From: Musa acuminata AAA Group
Taxonomy: Eukaryota > Streptophyta > Magnoliopsida > Zingiberales > Musaceae
Direction of reading: 5' to 3'
DNA: 64,000 nt
Assembly: GCF_036884655.1 (NCBI RefSeq)
Contig: NC_088357.1
Coordinates: 45,161,501 to 45,225,500, forward strand
Shown: in pieces, positions 45,456 to 60,129 of the stretch
Numbering within the stretch: position 1 is the first letter of the stretch
Layout: every line of letters starts with the position of its first letter
The notes under the pieces: generated by a model
The model's input: the letters and a program-made list of their open reading frames with translations, nothing else
Database searches by the model: none
What the model was told of the DNA's origin: nothing
Translations under genes and position numbers: made by a program

Positions 45456-47333
45456 ATAGATTTTATAGTAAAAGTGAAAATCTTAAAATTTAATTTTTAA
45501 TATTCAGATGATATAAGTTGGTACCTTTTATTATTTTTCAGAGAATGTTATTCCTCAAATCACTAAAAGAATTGATTAGATTGAATAATAAAATAATATT
45601 TATGAATTTACACATGATGTTGGTGTCGTCACTAATGATCTTATAGAACAAACACAATTGATAGTTTTGAAAATATCTTAAAAGAAAAAAAAATCTATTA
45701 TTTTTTATTATTATGTGGTATATCTATAAGAATCATATTATGACATATGAATCAAAAGAATACTTCATTATTTTCATAAGTTATAAAAAATGGTGATTTT
45801 AAAAAATGATATGGTACAAAAGAGTTGAAATCAATAAATCAGAAGAGTATATAAGAACTCATCGAATTATCTAATAACTATAGAAGAGATTGTTATATAA
45901 ACATGACTGAAAAAGTAATATCGAATGATATAAAAATCACACATTTAGTTAAAAGTTTTACTCATAAGAATGCACCGATCATAGCGAGATATTTTCTTTA
46001 CTTTTTTAAATAAACTCATTAAGAATCATCATGACATTAGCATCTTATTATGATTTTGAGTTATATCATTTGAATGTAAAAATATTTTTTTAATGGGAAT
46101 TTAGATTTATATGGATAACTTAAATGATTCATATAGAAAATTTAAAAAATATAAAATTGGGTATGTAAATTTAGAAAATCCATTATAATATTAAACAAAC
46201 TTCTACGTAATCATGTATAAAGTTTTTTTATACTATTACTTTATTCAAATTTTAAAAAATACTGTTGATCAATATTTATATCTGATAATTAGTGAGAGCT
46301 AGTTTATTATATTGGTCTATATGTAGATAATATTTTTCTTACTAACATGGATTATGGTTTATTGTATTAATTTCTAATCTATTCACTTAGAAATTATAGT
46401 TTAAAGTGTTTGTTAAGAATATATTCTTATTATTGGGTTTGTGAATAACTTATAAAACATATGGTGATACATATATAAGTGGATATTATAATTGACATTC
46501 TTATTTATGTAATTAAAATTATTTATTTTTACTATCATATTTATATTTATATATGTATATATTATGATTGAATATTTATAATAGTATTGTCATAAATAGA
46601 TAAATTATAGGAGATATTTTTTACTGCAATAGAAAGGATTAATAGTGTTATAAAAAATAGTGATTTTGAAAAATGATATAATACAGAAAAGAAGAGTTGA
46701 AATCAATAAATCAGAATAGTATATAAGAACTCAACGAATTATCTAATAACTAAAACAGAGTTTGTTATATAAACATGACTAAAAGAGTAATATCGAATGA
46801 TATAAAAATCAAATATTTGGTCAAAGGTTTTACTTATAAGGAATATACTGATCATAACGAGATATTTTCTTTAGTTTTTTAAATAAATATTTTCTTTAGT
46901 TTTCTTTAGCTTATTATTATTTTGAGTTACATCATTTGAATGTAAAAATAAATTTTTTTTAATGAGAATATAGATTTATATGGATAACTTAAATGATTCA
47001 TATAGAAAATTAAAAAAAAATAAAATTTGGTACGTAAATTTAGAAAATCCATTATAATATTAAACAAACTTCTACATAATTATGTATAAAGTTTTTTATA
47101 CTATTAATTTATTCAAATTTTTAAAAATACTGTTGATCAATATTTATACATGATAATTAGTAGGAGCTAGTTTATTATATTGGTCTATATGATGATAATA
47201 TTTTTCTTACTAACAGGGATCATGGTTTATTGTATCAAACCAAAAAAAAATTTCACAAAGAATTTTAACATTATTGATATGAATGAGGCATCTCATATTA
47301 GTATTGAGATATTCAGTGATAGATCTTAAAGAT

Positions 47334-47507
<174 letters not shown>

Positions 47508-48867
47508 CGAGTCTTAGTATGATTTAATATACAGCTTTATTCAACAAATGATAAGATTAAAAATTTTAATCAAACTAAATATTTTTAAAATAACTTTATA
47601 AAATCTGATAAAGAAAAAATATTTATTATGTATGTGTAATTGAAAATCTATTACATATTCAAGCTTGTACCAAACAGATATCAATTTTATCGTCAGAATA
47701 CTAGGTATATATTAGAGTTGTCTAGTAATGAAATACTAAAAGGTTAAAATATAATAATAAGATATATAAAAGGAACGAAGGATTATATGCTCACATATAT
47801 GAAAATAGATTAGCTTGAAATAATAGTATTTTCAAATGCAGATTTTATAAATTACCTCGATAATAAGAAATCCACTTTATATTTTATTATTAAGCAATAT
47901 ATTATTCTATTTTTAATAATAAAAGTTAATTTTATGGTATGATTTGAGATTACTAATCAAGCTTTCTTATTGCGAAATTTTATCTCAGGACTTGATATGA
48001 TCGTAATCAATTGTCAAATCACTAAAGATACTTTTTGATGTATCATAATAGTTTTCTTCTATAATAATAGCTAGTACTCTAGTAATTCTATGCATTATGA
48101 TAAAAATTACAAGGTGATTAAAGAAAAGAGTTTAGAAATAATTAATATTAATTAAAAACTTGAGTTCTATTATAGTTTAAAGTGTTTGTAAAGAATATAT
48201 TCTTATGGTTGGGTTTGTGAATAACCCGTAAAAAATATTGTGATATATGTACAAGTGGACATTATAATTGATATTTTTATTTATGTAATTAAAATTATTT
48301 ATTTCTACTATCATATTTACATTTATATATGTACATATTATGATTGAATATTTATAATAGGATTGTCATAAATAGACAAATTATAAGAGACATTTTTTAC
48401 TGTAATAGGAAGGACTAATAGTGTTATAGTATATAGAAAAAAGTTTGACATTTATGACAAACGATCGCTATGACTCACATTAGCAATTAGACTTAATTTG
48501 ATGTTATTATGTTTATTAGACTTATTTGCCTATTTTATAAAATTGATGTGTATGTGTAAACTATTTTTTCAAACATTTAGAATTCAATTAATTAATTTTT
48601 TTAAACAATCTTTGTCTTATTATGATATAATTTCTTAAGATATGACATTGATGGGAGGGACTCTTCTTATTATAAACTTAAGTAATCTTATCAAACTTGA
48701 TTTATCAAATTTACTTTTGTGATAATGTCATGGTGACTTCAATTGAGTGTTTATGATATTGCTCAATTAAGGTACGACTATGGAGATGTTACATCATATA
48801 AGTTAGTGAATTTATAGTAGGATGACTTAGAAGTGAGCATGGTAAGTTCGACTTATTATTACCGAAT

Positions 48868-48902
48868 GGGGCAACAATGTGTTTATTTCACATTGTTGCC
48901 CC
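48868..48902. repeat. Perfect hairpin, 14-bp stem (unit B)
   Basis: Identical hairpin in unit B. Confidence 0.95.
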
Positions 48903-48920
48903 AAACGTCACCGATGAGAC

Positions 48921-49298
48921 ACATCATAGCATTAATAAGATAGACTTTATTTCACACTACTCAAACACACACCCAACTCAAACATAGATGCCAGTAACAG
49001 ACATTGGCATCCTTATTCATCATGGCACACAGAGATAGAGATAGATAGTCAACACCCTCCACAAGGGTTGGCTAAGCCAGCATCACGTAGACTCCAAATG
49101 CAGTGAGATACATCATAGCATTAATAAGATAGACTTTATTTCACACTACTCAAACACACACCCAACTCAAACATAGATGCCAGTAACAGACATTGGCATC
49201 CTTATTCATCATGGCACACAGAGATAGAGATAGATAGTCAACACCCTCCACAAGGGTTGGCTAAGCCAGCATCACGTAGACTCCAAATGCAGTGAGAT
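48921..49298. repeat. 189-bp tandem duplication of the L3 3' end (unit B)
   Basis: Same duplication in unit B. Confidence 0.95.
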
Positions 49299-49996
49299 AC
49301 TCTTCAGTTGCATGACCAAAGAAGCCCTTAATCTCGTCATATTCTACGTTGACTTCGAAAAAGGTTCCACCCCCACCTCCATATGGACCGTATGTCTTTG
49401 CAAGATTGGTGGTAAACGTGAGTTGAGATACACATGGAAATTCAGAACAGTCGTGTTTGACATACCCAGAAACGGAGGTGAGGTATTCATCTTGCATGAG
49501 AGTAAACTGCGAGGCAATTAGAGCGATGATACATTTAGCGACTTATATATTTGATAGCAGGTATTAGTAGGAGGGAGGGGAAGGCAAAAGAATAGATGCA
49601 TGGATGGATGGAGGTCGGAGAGGCATGCCTGGAATAGTTCACCGCCGGGGCCTCCATATCTGGGAGTTACGCGAGTGGTTCCGTCGATGTCGAAGGTTAT
49701 CTTAATGGAGTTTACGCATGAAGCAGCGCCAATGCTGATGCCAGTGATTTTGTCTGCAGGTTCCATGGCCCAACGAGACTCGTTGCCGCATGGACATTTG
49801 GGGACGCCCCCTCGGGCATGCGCGGCCGTCTTGATCTGGTTGGAAGCCTGCACCACCATGCATCATCCATCACAAACCACATAGTGTTAGAATAGAAACT
49901 GCAGTACTACATAATAGATAGGCCTCCCTCTAAAGGAAGCAAAGCTATATTCTTTCGGTGGAGGCAGAGTATCTATATAGCCGTCTCTCTCACCAT
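49261..49996 (-). CDS. Jacalin-related lectin L3 (unit B), three exons
   Basis: Exons 49994-49996, 49629-49847 and 49261-49506 on the minus strand. Identical to unit A L3 by inspection, with the same 189-bp 3' duplication and a TATA box at 50088-50095. Confidence 0.85.
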
Positions 49997-50442
49997 CAGC
50001 GAGCTTAGGAATGAAGGAACTCCTCTCACACCGGATGATATGCAAACACACTCGACTCGATGGGGAGAGAGAGGATGGATGGGGGGGTATTTATAGAACC
50101 AAAAGGTGCATGAAGTTGCCCAATATTTATGTATGAATGGAAGGAACTTGTAACAAAAATATAGAAAGAAGCAGTAAGGGTACCGCTTCCAAGTCATTGT
50201 TTAAGCATTGGATTGATATTGACCATTTATTGGTTTGGGAAATGGTAGTTGATACTAGTGTCTTTTCTTATTTTGAGGGAAACTGAAGGTGTCTTTTGGA
50301 AAAATAAAGATAGTGATAGCAGCTAAAGGAATTGATTCAACCTTTAAAGACCTGCTCGGTATATATACATGTCAGAAGATCCAAAGCCCCATCTTTTGGG
50401 TTCCTCTCACACTACCTACTGTTCTACCAGCTTGTATTCTGA

Positions 50443-50995
50443 TTGAAATCTCATGATGATGAGAGCCCCATCCATACAAGCAAAAGTAAGTCGCTTATGT
50501 TCATGCCGATGGCTGTAGCTGAGGAAGAGGAGCTCTCGCGCTGCTTCTACGTATTCGAACTCCTTGATACGGCGAAGATTACGAACGCGATCAAGCTCAC
50601 GTCAATGGCAGAATTCTACATCGATGTTGTCACTTCGGGAGATGCTCTTGACGCCGAATCGGTTCAACCAGTTCCCACCGTAAATTTGACTTGCGCCGGT
50701 GGTGCAAGTCTCGTGGACCAAACGACGGTCCGAAGAGGGAAAGCAGGAGATCATCCGATAACCGGATGAAACTTCCACTAGTGCTTGACATCTACACTTT
50801 TTGAGAAGGCTACGTTGTTCTAGAAGCGCTTGGTGGTAGAATTCCCTCCTCAAGTTGTGTGAATGGGAGGGTGATTCCGGCCGGCCGCGGTGGCTTACCG
50901 ACATCGTAATGAAGGAGATGAGACGGGGGCAAGTGGGGAGAAGCATCAACAAAAGTTTTCTGGCGTTCCCACAAGACGCTGTCTTTTGTATCCAT
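50443..50995. other. GC-richer unidentified segment (unit B)
   Basis: Copy of 24595-25147 with no difference noticed; the same two open frames are preserved. Confidence 0.45.
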
Positions 50996-51238
50996 GCATC
51001 ATCCATCACAAACCACATAGAGTTAGAATAGAAACTGCAGTATTACATAATAGATAGGCCTCCCTATAAAGGAAGCAAAGCTATATTCCTTCGGTGGATG
51101 CAGAATATCTACATAGCGTCTCTCTCACCATCAGCGAGCTTATGAAGGAAGGAAGGAACTCCTCTCACACCGGATGATATGCAAACACAGTCGACTCGAT
51201 GGGGGGAGAGAGGATGGATGGATAGGGGGGTATTTATA
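50992..51238 (-). pseudogene. Lectin L4 promoter, exon 1 and intron 1 fragment (unit B)
   Basis: Same fragment as 25144-25390, with the TATA box at 51231-51238 and the ATG at 51129-51131. Confidence 0.7.
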
Positions 51239-51387
51239 GAACCAAAAGGTGCATCAAGTTGTCCAATATTTATGTATGAATGGAAGGAACTTGTAACAAA
51301 AATATAGAAAGAAGCAGTAAGGGTACCGCTTCCAAGTCAATATTTATGCATAATGTTCAGTATTCTGACTACAAAATTGATATATGG

Positions 51388-52574
51388 TTTGATACAAGCT
51401 TGAGCATAATAGAATTTCAATTGTGCATACATAATAAATATTTTTTCTTTATCAGATTTTTTTATGTTATTTTAAAAACACTTTGTTTGATCAAAATTTT
51501 TAATCTAATCATTTGTTGAATAAAGTTGTATATTAAATCACACTATGACTAGATTAATAGATATTTTTTAAGATAACCCTAGCAATCCTTAATATCTATC
51601 ACTAAATATCTCAATACTAATTACATAAGATGCCTCATTCATATCAATTATCTTAAAATTCATTGTGAAATTTTTTTTTTGGTTTGGTACAATGAACCAT
51701 GATCCCTATTAGTAAGAAAAATATTATCTACATATAGACCAATATAATAAATTAGCTCCTACTAATTATCATATCTAAATATTGATCAATAGTATTTTTT
51801 AAAATTTGAATAAAGTAATAGTATAAAAAAAATTTATACATGATTATGTAGAAGTTTGTTTAATATCATAATGGATTTTCTAAATTTGCATACCAAATTT
51901 TATTTTTTTTTAATTTTCTATACGAATCGTTTAAGTTATCTATATAAATCTAGATTTTCATAAAAAAATTTTATTTTTACATTCAAATAATGTAACTCAA
52001 ATCAGAATAAGCTACTAATGTCATGACAATTCTTAACAAGTTTATTTAAAAAACTAAAGAAAATATCTCGTTTTGATCGATGCTTTCCTTATGAGTAAAA
52101 ATTTTGACCAAATATTTGATTTTTATATCATTCGTTATTACTCTTTGAGTCATGTTTATATAACAGACTCTTTTATAGTTATTAGGTAATTCGATGAGTT
52201 CTCATTTACTATTCTGGTTTATTGATTTCAACTCTTTTTTTCTGCACTATATCAATTTTCAAAATCACTATTTTTCATCACTTATGAAAATAATGAAATA
52301 TCCATTTGATTAATATGTCATAATATGATTCCTATAGATATACCACATAATAATAAAAAAATAACAGATCTTTTTTTCTTTTGAGATATTCTCAAAACTA
52401 CCTATTGTGTTTGTTCTATAAGATCATTAGCGACGATACCAACATCATGTGAAAATTCGTCAATGTTATTTTATTATTCAATCTCTTTAATTCTTTAAGT
52501 GATTTAAGGAATAATATTCTCTTGAAAATAATAAAAGAGTACTATCATATGAATATCAAAAATTAAATTATAAG
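51388..52574 (-). pseudogene. Decayed copia reverse-transcriptase segment (B/C junction)
   Basis: Same relic as at 25540-26726, 25,848 bp further on, with no difference noticed. Confidence 0.7.
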
Positions 52575-52592
52575 ATTTTCACTTTTACTATA

Positions 52593-52676
52593 AAATATGA
52601 TGAGATTAAAAGCTTCTTTAGTCATCCAACTACTGAATATCCCAATGCTTTTGGAGTTTACGTGATGCTGGCTTAG
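52593..52676 (+). pseudogene. Lectin exon 3 relic R1 (unit C)
   Basis: Same fragment in unit C, with no difference noticed. Confidence 0.85.
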
Positions 52677-52918
52677 CCAGCCCTTGTAGAGGGTGTTTAA
52701 TTTCTATCTCTATGTGTGCCACTCTTGCAGTGGTTGTTTAATATCTATCTCTTTGTGTGCCATGATGAATAAGGATGAAACTATTTGTTATTGGCATCTA
52801 TGTTTAAGTTGGGTGTTTGTTTGAGTTGTGTGAAATAAAATCTATTTTCAATTATATGCCACTACTAATAATATGACGTGTCTCTTTGTTAACATTTGTG
52901 ACTTTCAAACACACCGTG

Positions 52919-55900
52919 TGATAGAAGATAAGATTTCCCCAACTTGATAGAGGATAAGATTTCCCCAATTAGATGAGGAAATCTCTCTTTTCTGTTTATT
53001 CTGTTGAGGGAAATCCTTCCTCCTAATCTGTATAAATAGGAGAGGAACATGTTAATAGATTCAAGCTAAAGCTATTTCATTTCTACAATAAAGCTTCTTA
53101 TATTATATTATTCTTATCTTCTATTATTTTTATCATGGTATCAGAGCCACTTGTCTAGAGCAAGCTCTCTTTTTGCTGTCGACTCATATGTTGCTTCTCC
53201 ACCTCCGGCGGTAAAAGAAAAAGCTTTCTACTACCGATGACGCGATAAATCTTTCCTCCTCGACGAACGGCAATTATCTTTTCCACTGCCACTCTGCACC
53301 AACGTCTTTTTCCTTCTGTTGTGGTGCGATTGAGGGGCAGAGACGTCGTCGCAAGGAGGGATGGTCGAGCGACCGTGGTTGTGGCTACGACCCAAGGGGA
53401 GGCGGTGGACTCCGGCCGGGAAGCGGTCGCGGGGCTGCGACGGGAGGTGACCACTAGAGTGAGGATGACCGTGAAGAAGTGGTCGTCGCTCCATCGATCT
53501 ACAGGAACCAGCGTAGAGAGGAAGAAGCAGATGCGCTACAAAGAGGAAGAATGCACCTTTGTTGCTTTAGATTAATGTTGTCGGAGGTGCGCTAAGGCAG
53601 AGAAAATGACAGGCAGATGAAGAAGCACCTCCGCTAATGAGGTTGTGTGAGGAGTCGGACAGCGAGAAAAGAGCTTGCTCTAGACAAGTGGCTCTGATAC
53701 CATGATAAAAATAATAGAAGATAAGAACAATATAATATAAGAAGCTTTATTGTAGAAATGAAATAGCTTTAGCTTGAATCTATTAACATGTTCCCTCTCC
53801 TATTTATACAGATTAGGAGGAAGGATTTCCCTCAACAGAATAAACAGAATAGAGAGATTTCCTCATATAATTGAGGAAATCTTATCCTCTATCAAGTTGG
53901 GGAAATCTTATCTTCTATCAAGTTGGGGAAATCTCTCTATTCTGTTTATTCTGTTGAGGGAAATCCTTCCTCCTAATCTGTATAAATAGGAGAGGAAACA
54001 TGTTAATAGATTTAAGCTAAAGTTATTTCATTTCTACAATAAAGCTTCTTCAATTATTGTTCTTATCTTCTATTATTTCTATCATGGTATCAGAGCCGCT
54101 TGCCTAGAGCAAGCTCTCTTCTCGCTGCCAATTCATCATTGGTGTTCCCTTCCGCTACGGCATCTCTAGTGCTGCTCATCAGCACTGCCCCACCTTTCTT
54201 CCTCGTTGTAGCTATTTTCCTTCCTCTTCTGCTACAGCTTCCTCCTCTGTTGCAGTTTCCTCTTTTGCTGTAGTAGCATCACTGCAACATTGCTGTATAT
54301 TTCTTCTCTACCGTCGCAGCCGTTGTAATCGCAACCACGACCAACGTCGTTGAGAAAAGCGAAGCTTCGCTCTTGCCTTCGGCCAGCGACCAACGTCGCT
54401 GAGAAAAGTGAAGCTTCACCCTTCGGCCAGCGATCAATGCCGTTGCATTCCTAAGAGGCTCTGTGGTCAAGCCTCATCTTCCTCACCGCGGTAGTCTTCG
54501 CTGATCTGTCAACATTCGGCAGACTTAAGGAGAATGAAGGGAACGCTTGTGCCATCACAGCAACAGCAATCGCAGCAGCAGCAGCGATCTACACTTATCT
54601 TACTCATGAAGCCTCTCGCTTGTAAACCATTCTTTGCATCGATCCAAGATTGGTATCCTTGTTAGGAGCACCATCTTGCGGGGGCATGATAGAAGATAAG
54701 ATTTCCCCAACTTGATAGAGGATAAGATTTCCCCAATTAGATGAGGAAATCTCTCTATTCTGTTTATTCTGTTGAGGGAAATCCTTCCTCCTAATCTGTA
54801 TAAATAGGAGAGGAACATGTTAATAGATTCAAGCTAAAGCTATTTCATTTCTACAATAAAGCTTCTTATATTATATTGTTCTTATCTTCTATTATTTTTA
54901 TCATGGTATCAGAGCCACTTGTCTAGAGCAAGCTCTCTTTTTGCTGTCGACTCATATGTTGCTTCTCCACCTCCGGCGGTAAAAGAAAAAGCTTTCTACT
55001 ACCGATGACGCGATAAATCTTTCCTCCTCGACGAACGGCAATTATCTTTTCCACTGCCACTCTGCACCAACGTCTTTTTCCTTCTGTTGTGGCGTCTCTA
55101 GTGCTACGCTCACCAGCACTGCCTCACCTTTCCTCCTTTGCTGTAGCTTCCTCCTCTGCTATAGCATCGCTGTAACATCACTGTAACTTCTTCCTCTGCT
55201 GCAACTTCCTCCTCTATTGTAGCTTATTCCTCTGCTACAGTATTGCTATAGCTTTTTCTATTGCTGTAGCTTTCTCCTCTACTATAGTCGTTGTCGTCGC
55301 AGCCGCAACAACAGTAATAGCAACAACAACAGCGATCTGCTCTTGCCCTACTCTACTTTTTCAATAAAGCTTCTTATCTTCTTCTTCAATAAAGTTTCTT
55401 CAATAATTCTTTTTATCTTTTATTATTTCTATCATGGTATCAGAGCCGCTTGCCTAGAGCAAGCTCTCTTCTCGCTGCCAATTCATCATTGGTGTTGCCA
55501 CTCTGCGCCAACGTCCGTTCCCTTCCACTACGGCATCTCTAGTGCTGCTCATCAGCACTGCCCCACCTTTCTTCCTCATTGTAGCTATTTTCCTTCCTCT
55601 TCTGCTACAGCTTCATCTTCTACTACAGCTTCCTCCTCTGTTGCAGTTTTCTCCTTTGCTGTAGTAGCATCACTGCAACATTGCTGTAGATTTCTTCTCT
55701 ACCGTCGCAGCCGTCGTAATCGCAACCACAACCAACGTCGTTGAGAAAAGCGAAGCTTCGCTCTTGCCTTCGGCAAGCGACCAACGTCGCTGAGAAAAGT
55801 GAAGCTTCACCCTTCGGCCAGCGACCAACGCCGTTGCATTCCTAAGAGGCTCCGTGGTCAATCCTCATCTTCCTCACCGCGGTAGTCTTCGCTGATCTGT

Positions 55901-56295
55901 CAACATTCGGCAGACTTAAGGAGAATGAAAGGAACGCCTATGTCATCACAGTAACAGCAATCGCAGCAGCAGCAACATCGATCTACACTTATCCTTCTCA
56001 CGAAGCCTCTTGCTTTAAACTATTCTTTGCACCGATCCAAGATTGGTATCCTTGTTAGGAGCACCATCTTGCGGGGGCATGATAGAAGATAAGATTTCCC
56101 CAACTTGATAGAGGATAAGATTTCCTCAATTATATGAGGAAATCTCTCTATTCTGTTTATTCTGTTGAGGGAAATCCTTTCTCCTAATCTGTATAAATAG
56201 GAGTGGGAACATGTTAATAGATTTAAGCTAAAGTTATTTCATTTCTACAATAAAGCTTCTTCAATTATTGTTCTTATCTTCTATTATTTCTATCA
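52919..56295 (+). mobile_element. Composite TRIM-like array, unit C
   Basis: Same array, with CCGTG at 52914-52918 and 56296-56300. LTR1 carries the unit A base at 53110. A private base sits at 55329 in the CAACAACAG run of the internal segment after LTR4. Confidence 0.88.
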
Positions 56296-59283
56296 CCGTG
56301 GGCCTATCCGTTAATAATAATAAGTCGAACTCAATGTATCAATTAAAAACAATAAAGAAATACTTGTACTTCACTAACTTATATGATATAACATCGTCAT
56401 AGTCATACCTTAATAGAGAAATATCGTAGATACTCAATTGAAGTCATGATGACATCATCATAAAAGTAAATTCGATAAATAATGTTGGACATGATTATTT
56501 AAAGTCATAACAAGCCTTTTATAATCAACAAATTCTTCTAAGTGGATGACCATTACAAGGAGGGTAGATATATACATTTATATACTCTTTAAAAGAGATC
56601 GAAATTGTGAAAAGAAGCATAGCATCATAAATTTCAAGTGCTAATATGGTATAAATTATAGCATATAAATATACGATCATAAAAATTATAATTTTACTAT
56701 TTATTTTATCTCATCCATTTTTGAAGTCAAAATCTAAACTACATTATATTTGTTATGGACCGTAGCCTTGAACAAAACTATCGTATTTTGCGCTAAATTT
56801 GAGATACATGTAGGTGTGTCACTCACTTGAGAAAACCATATATTTGTATCAAGGCAAATGTCATGATGTTAATAGATTGATTCGATGCTTTTATTTTTAT
56901 CGTTTTATTGTATTGTATACATCATTTTAGGCTTAAGATGAAACTACTAATATTTGAATATATTGTCATTCAAAATAAAAATCCGATAGTCATGATGAAA
57001 TTTCAAATAATGCATTTGGACGGGCTCTCAAGTCATATTTGAAAAGAGGAGGAGGATAAATAATTATAATAACAATAAATTATTATTATTATTAACCCAA
57101 TAAATAATGTTAGTTTGGCTTGGAAGATCAAAGTCATACTTTTTGCGTGTGTTTTAATTAAAATATGATCAAATGAAGTCAATAGTCGTGCATACTTCGA
57201 CATAATTGAAAGGCTAGAATATGATTTCTGATATGTTATGTGATATGAGATGCATACATGCCAATCTGTGTATTATGGATTCTAATCTTGGTGCATTCAA
57301 TATGTCCCATGTTGGTTATATAGAGAGGATAATCGAGTTGGTGTACATGGGTGGAAGGATCGACTAAAGAACGATCGTGAAGTTTTAAATAATGACTTTG
57401 ATGTTATATTAATTTTAATGACCCCCAGTAGGAGAAGTATTGAATTCTTTCAAACACTTAAATGGTCACTATGAAAGTTTGAATGTTTTTTAAGATTAAG
57501 ATGTCATCTACATATGAATGTATCCATCGAATATCTACTCAATTTAAATTAAATATTGACTATTAATTTTTTTAAAATTAATTATAGATTATTCTGGTCT
57601 CTAGACCTAAAAAATTTATATTGGAATCCCTATAATTATAAAAGTAAAATATTTAGATCCATTTACCCTAACGTCATCGATCTTACCGATGAAAACATAA
57701 AAACAATAGGTAAAAATATAAAAATAAAAAAATTCTTTGTTGTTCTCATACTATTGTTGCGATGTTTAAGAAGATACAAAAAAAAATATAAACTAAAATA
57801 TTGATTTAAATATAGCAAAACTATTAGTATAATCATGTGTCTCCTTGTACATGTATAGAATTGGTAATAATTGATTTAAATTTAACTTCCATTACTCAGA
57901 AACTTGAACTTTCCAACGGTCAAATTTGAAGGATACATTATTTTCATATACAAGATCGATGTAATAGTGTGGTGGATGGGAATGGATCATCTACAACGTC
58001 CCTCGGAAGATTAAGTTCATAGTATTGCTCTGTTGGTCTTTTAATTATTCTTCTATGAAATTTTAAATAATGACTTTTATGTCATATTAATTATTCTAGA
58101 AGAGTATTATTCTTCTATGAAGTTTTAAATAATGACTTTGATGTCATATTATGAAAGTTTGAATGGTTTTTAGATTAAGATGTCATCCACACATAAGTAT
58201 TTATCGAATATTCAATCGATTTAAATTAAATATTCACTATCAATTTTTTTAGACTAATTATAGTTTATTCTCTATAGTTATACCTTATTATCTTGGTCTC
58301 TAGACCTAAAAATTTAAATTGAAATATCTATAATTATGAAAGTAAAACATCTAGGTCCATTTATCCTAACGTCAATGATTTTACGGATAGAAATATAAAA
58401 ATAATAGGTAAAAAGATTAAAAAAAATATATTTTTTTGTTATTCTCATTCCATTGTTGTGATATTTAAGAAGATAAAAAAATATAAATTAAAATCATGAT
58501 TCAAATATAGCAAAACTATTGACATAATCAAGTATCTCCATGGACATGTATAGGATTGGTAACAATTGGTTTAAATTTAACTTACATTACTAGAACTTCC
58601 CAAAATAAGTCTATTGCAGAATTATGAACAATGGTATGATCGTTTGAAGGAGTCATTATTTTCAGATACAAGATAAATATACTAATGTGGTGATGTCAAA
58701 TTTCACTAGTTTGGCTTGGAAGATTAAGCCCACAGTATTGCTATTATGGTATTTTAATTAAATATGACCGAAGCCCATTGGTCTACGAGACAAACATAAA
58801 TTCATAATGAAAGACTAGAAGAGTATTATTCGTAAAAGTTCTTTAATCAAAATAAAATAGTAAAATACTCCCGGGAGTCTTCTGATCAGCATGCAGTGGA
58901 AAATGATCAGCCCTATTTGTTTTGTCCAGTCTGAATTCAAAGGTAAGAAGGCGTGTTAAGATATCGCACAATCATGTTTGAACCGACAACATTTCTAAGT
59001 TGAAAAGGAAGGAAAGAAGAAGAAAAAAAGAGAGATTGCTTGATGTTAATACACGTAGAAGATAGGATCATTCGTATAAAGATTTAATGCAAACCATTCG
59101 TATTATAAAAGAAGATGAGGATGGAGTGATAATATTTCTACCGACTTTGGATTGAGATTGACTACTTGGAAGTCATATTTTAAGTAATCCAACCTATAAT
59201 TGGTCAATATGAATCCAATGCTTTAAGAAATACAAGTTCCATTCATACATAAATATTGGACAACTTGATGCACCTTTTGGTTC

Positions 59284-59291
59284 TATAAATA
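59284..59291 (+). promoter_or_regulatory. TATA box of lectin L1 (unit C)
   Basis: TATAAATA in the same context as unit B, with the longer leader. Confidence 0.8.
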
Positions 59292-59390
59292 CCCCCCCAT
59301 CCATCCATCCTCTCTCCCCCCATCGAGTCGACTGTGTTTGCATATCATCCGGTGTGAGAGGAGTTCCTTCCTTCCTTCATAAGCTCGCTG

Positions 59391-60129
59391 ATGGTGAGAG
59401 AGACGCTATGTAGATATTCTGCATCCACCGAAGGAATATAGCTTTGCTTCCTTTATAGGGAGGCCTATCTATTATGTAATACTGCAGTTTCTATTCTAAC
59501 TCTATGTGGTTTGTGATGGATGATGCATGGTGGTGCAGGCTTCAAACCATATCAAGACGGCCGCGCATGCCCGAGGGGGCGTCCGCAAATGTCCATGCGA
59601 CAACGAGTCTCGTTGGGCCATGGAACCTGCAGACAAAATCACTGGCATCAGCATTGGCGCTGCTTCATGCGTAAACTCCATTAAGATAACCTTCGACATC
59701 GACGGAACCACTCGCGTAACTCCCAGATATGGAGGCCCCGGCGGTGAACTATTCCAGGCATGCCTCTCCGACCTCCATCCATCCATCCATGCATCTATTA
59801 TTTTGCCTTCCCCTCCCTCCTACTAATACCTGCTATCAAATATATAAATCGCTAAATGTATCATCGCTCTAATTGCCTTGCAGTTTACTCTCATGCAAGA
59901 TGAATACCTCACCTCCGTTTCTGGGTATGTCAAATACGACTGTTCTGAATTTCCATGTGTCTCTCAGCTCACGTTTACCACCAATCTTGGAAAGACATAC
60001 GGTCCATATGGAGGTGGGGGTGGAACCTTTTTTGAAGTCAACGTAGAATATGACGAGATTAAGGGTTTCTTTGGACAAGCAACTACAGAGTATCTCACTG
60101 CATTTGGAGTCTACGTGATGCTGGCTTAG
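59391..60129 (+). CDS. Jacalin-related lectin L1 (unit C), three exons
   Basis: Exons 59391-59393, 59539-59757 and 59884-60129. DNA is identical to unit B L1 by inspection, including the L4-like leader and intron 1, and so differs from unit A. Confidence 0.85.
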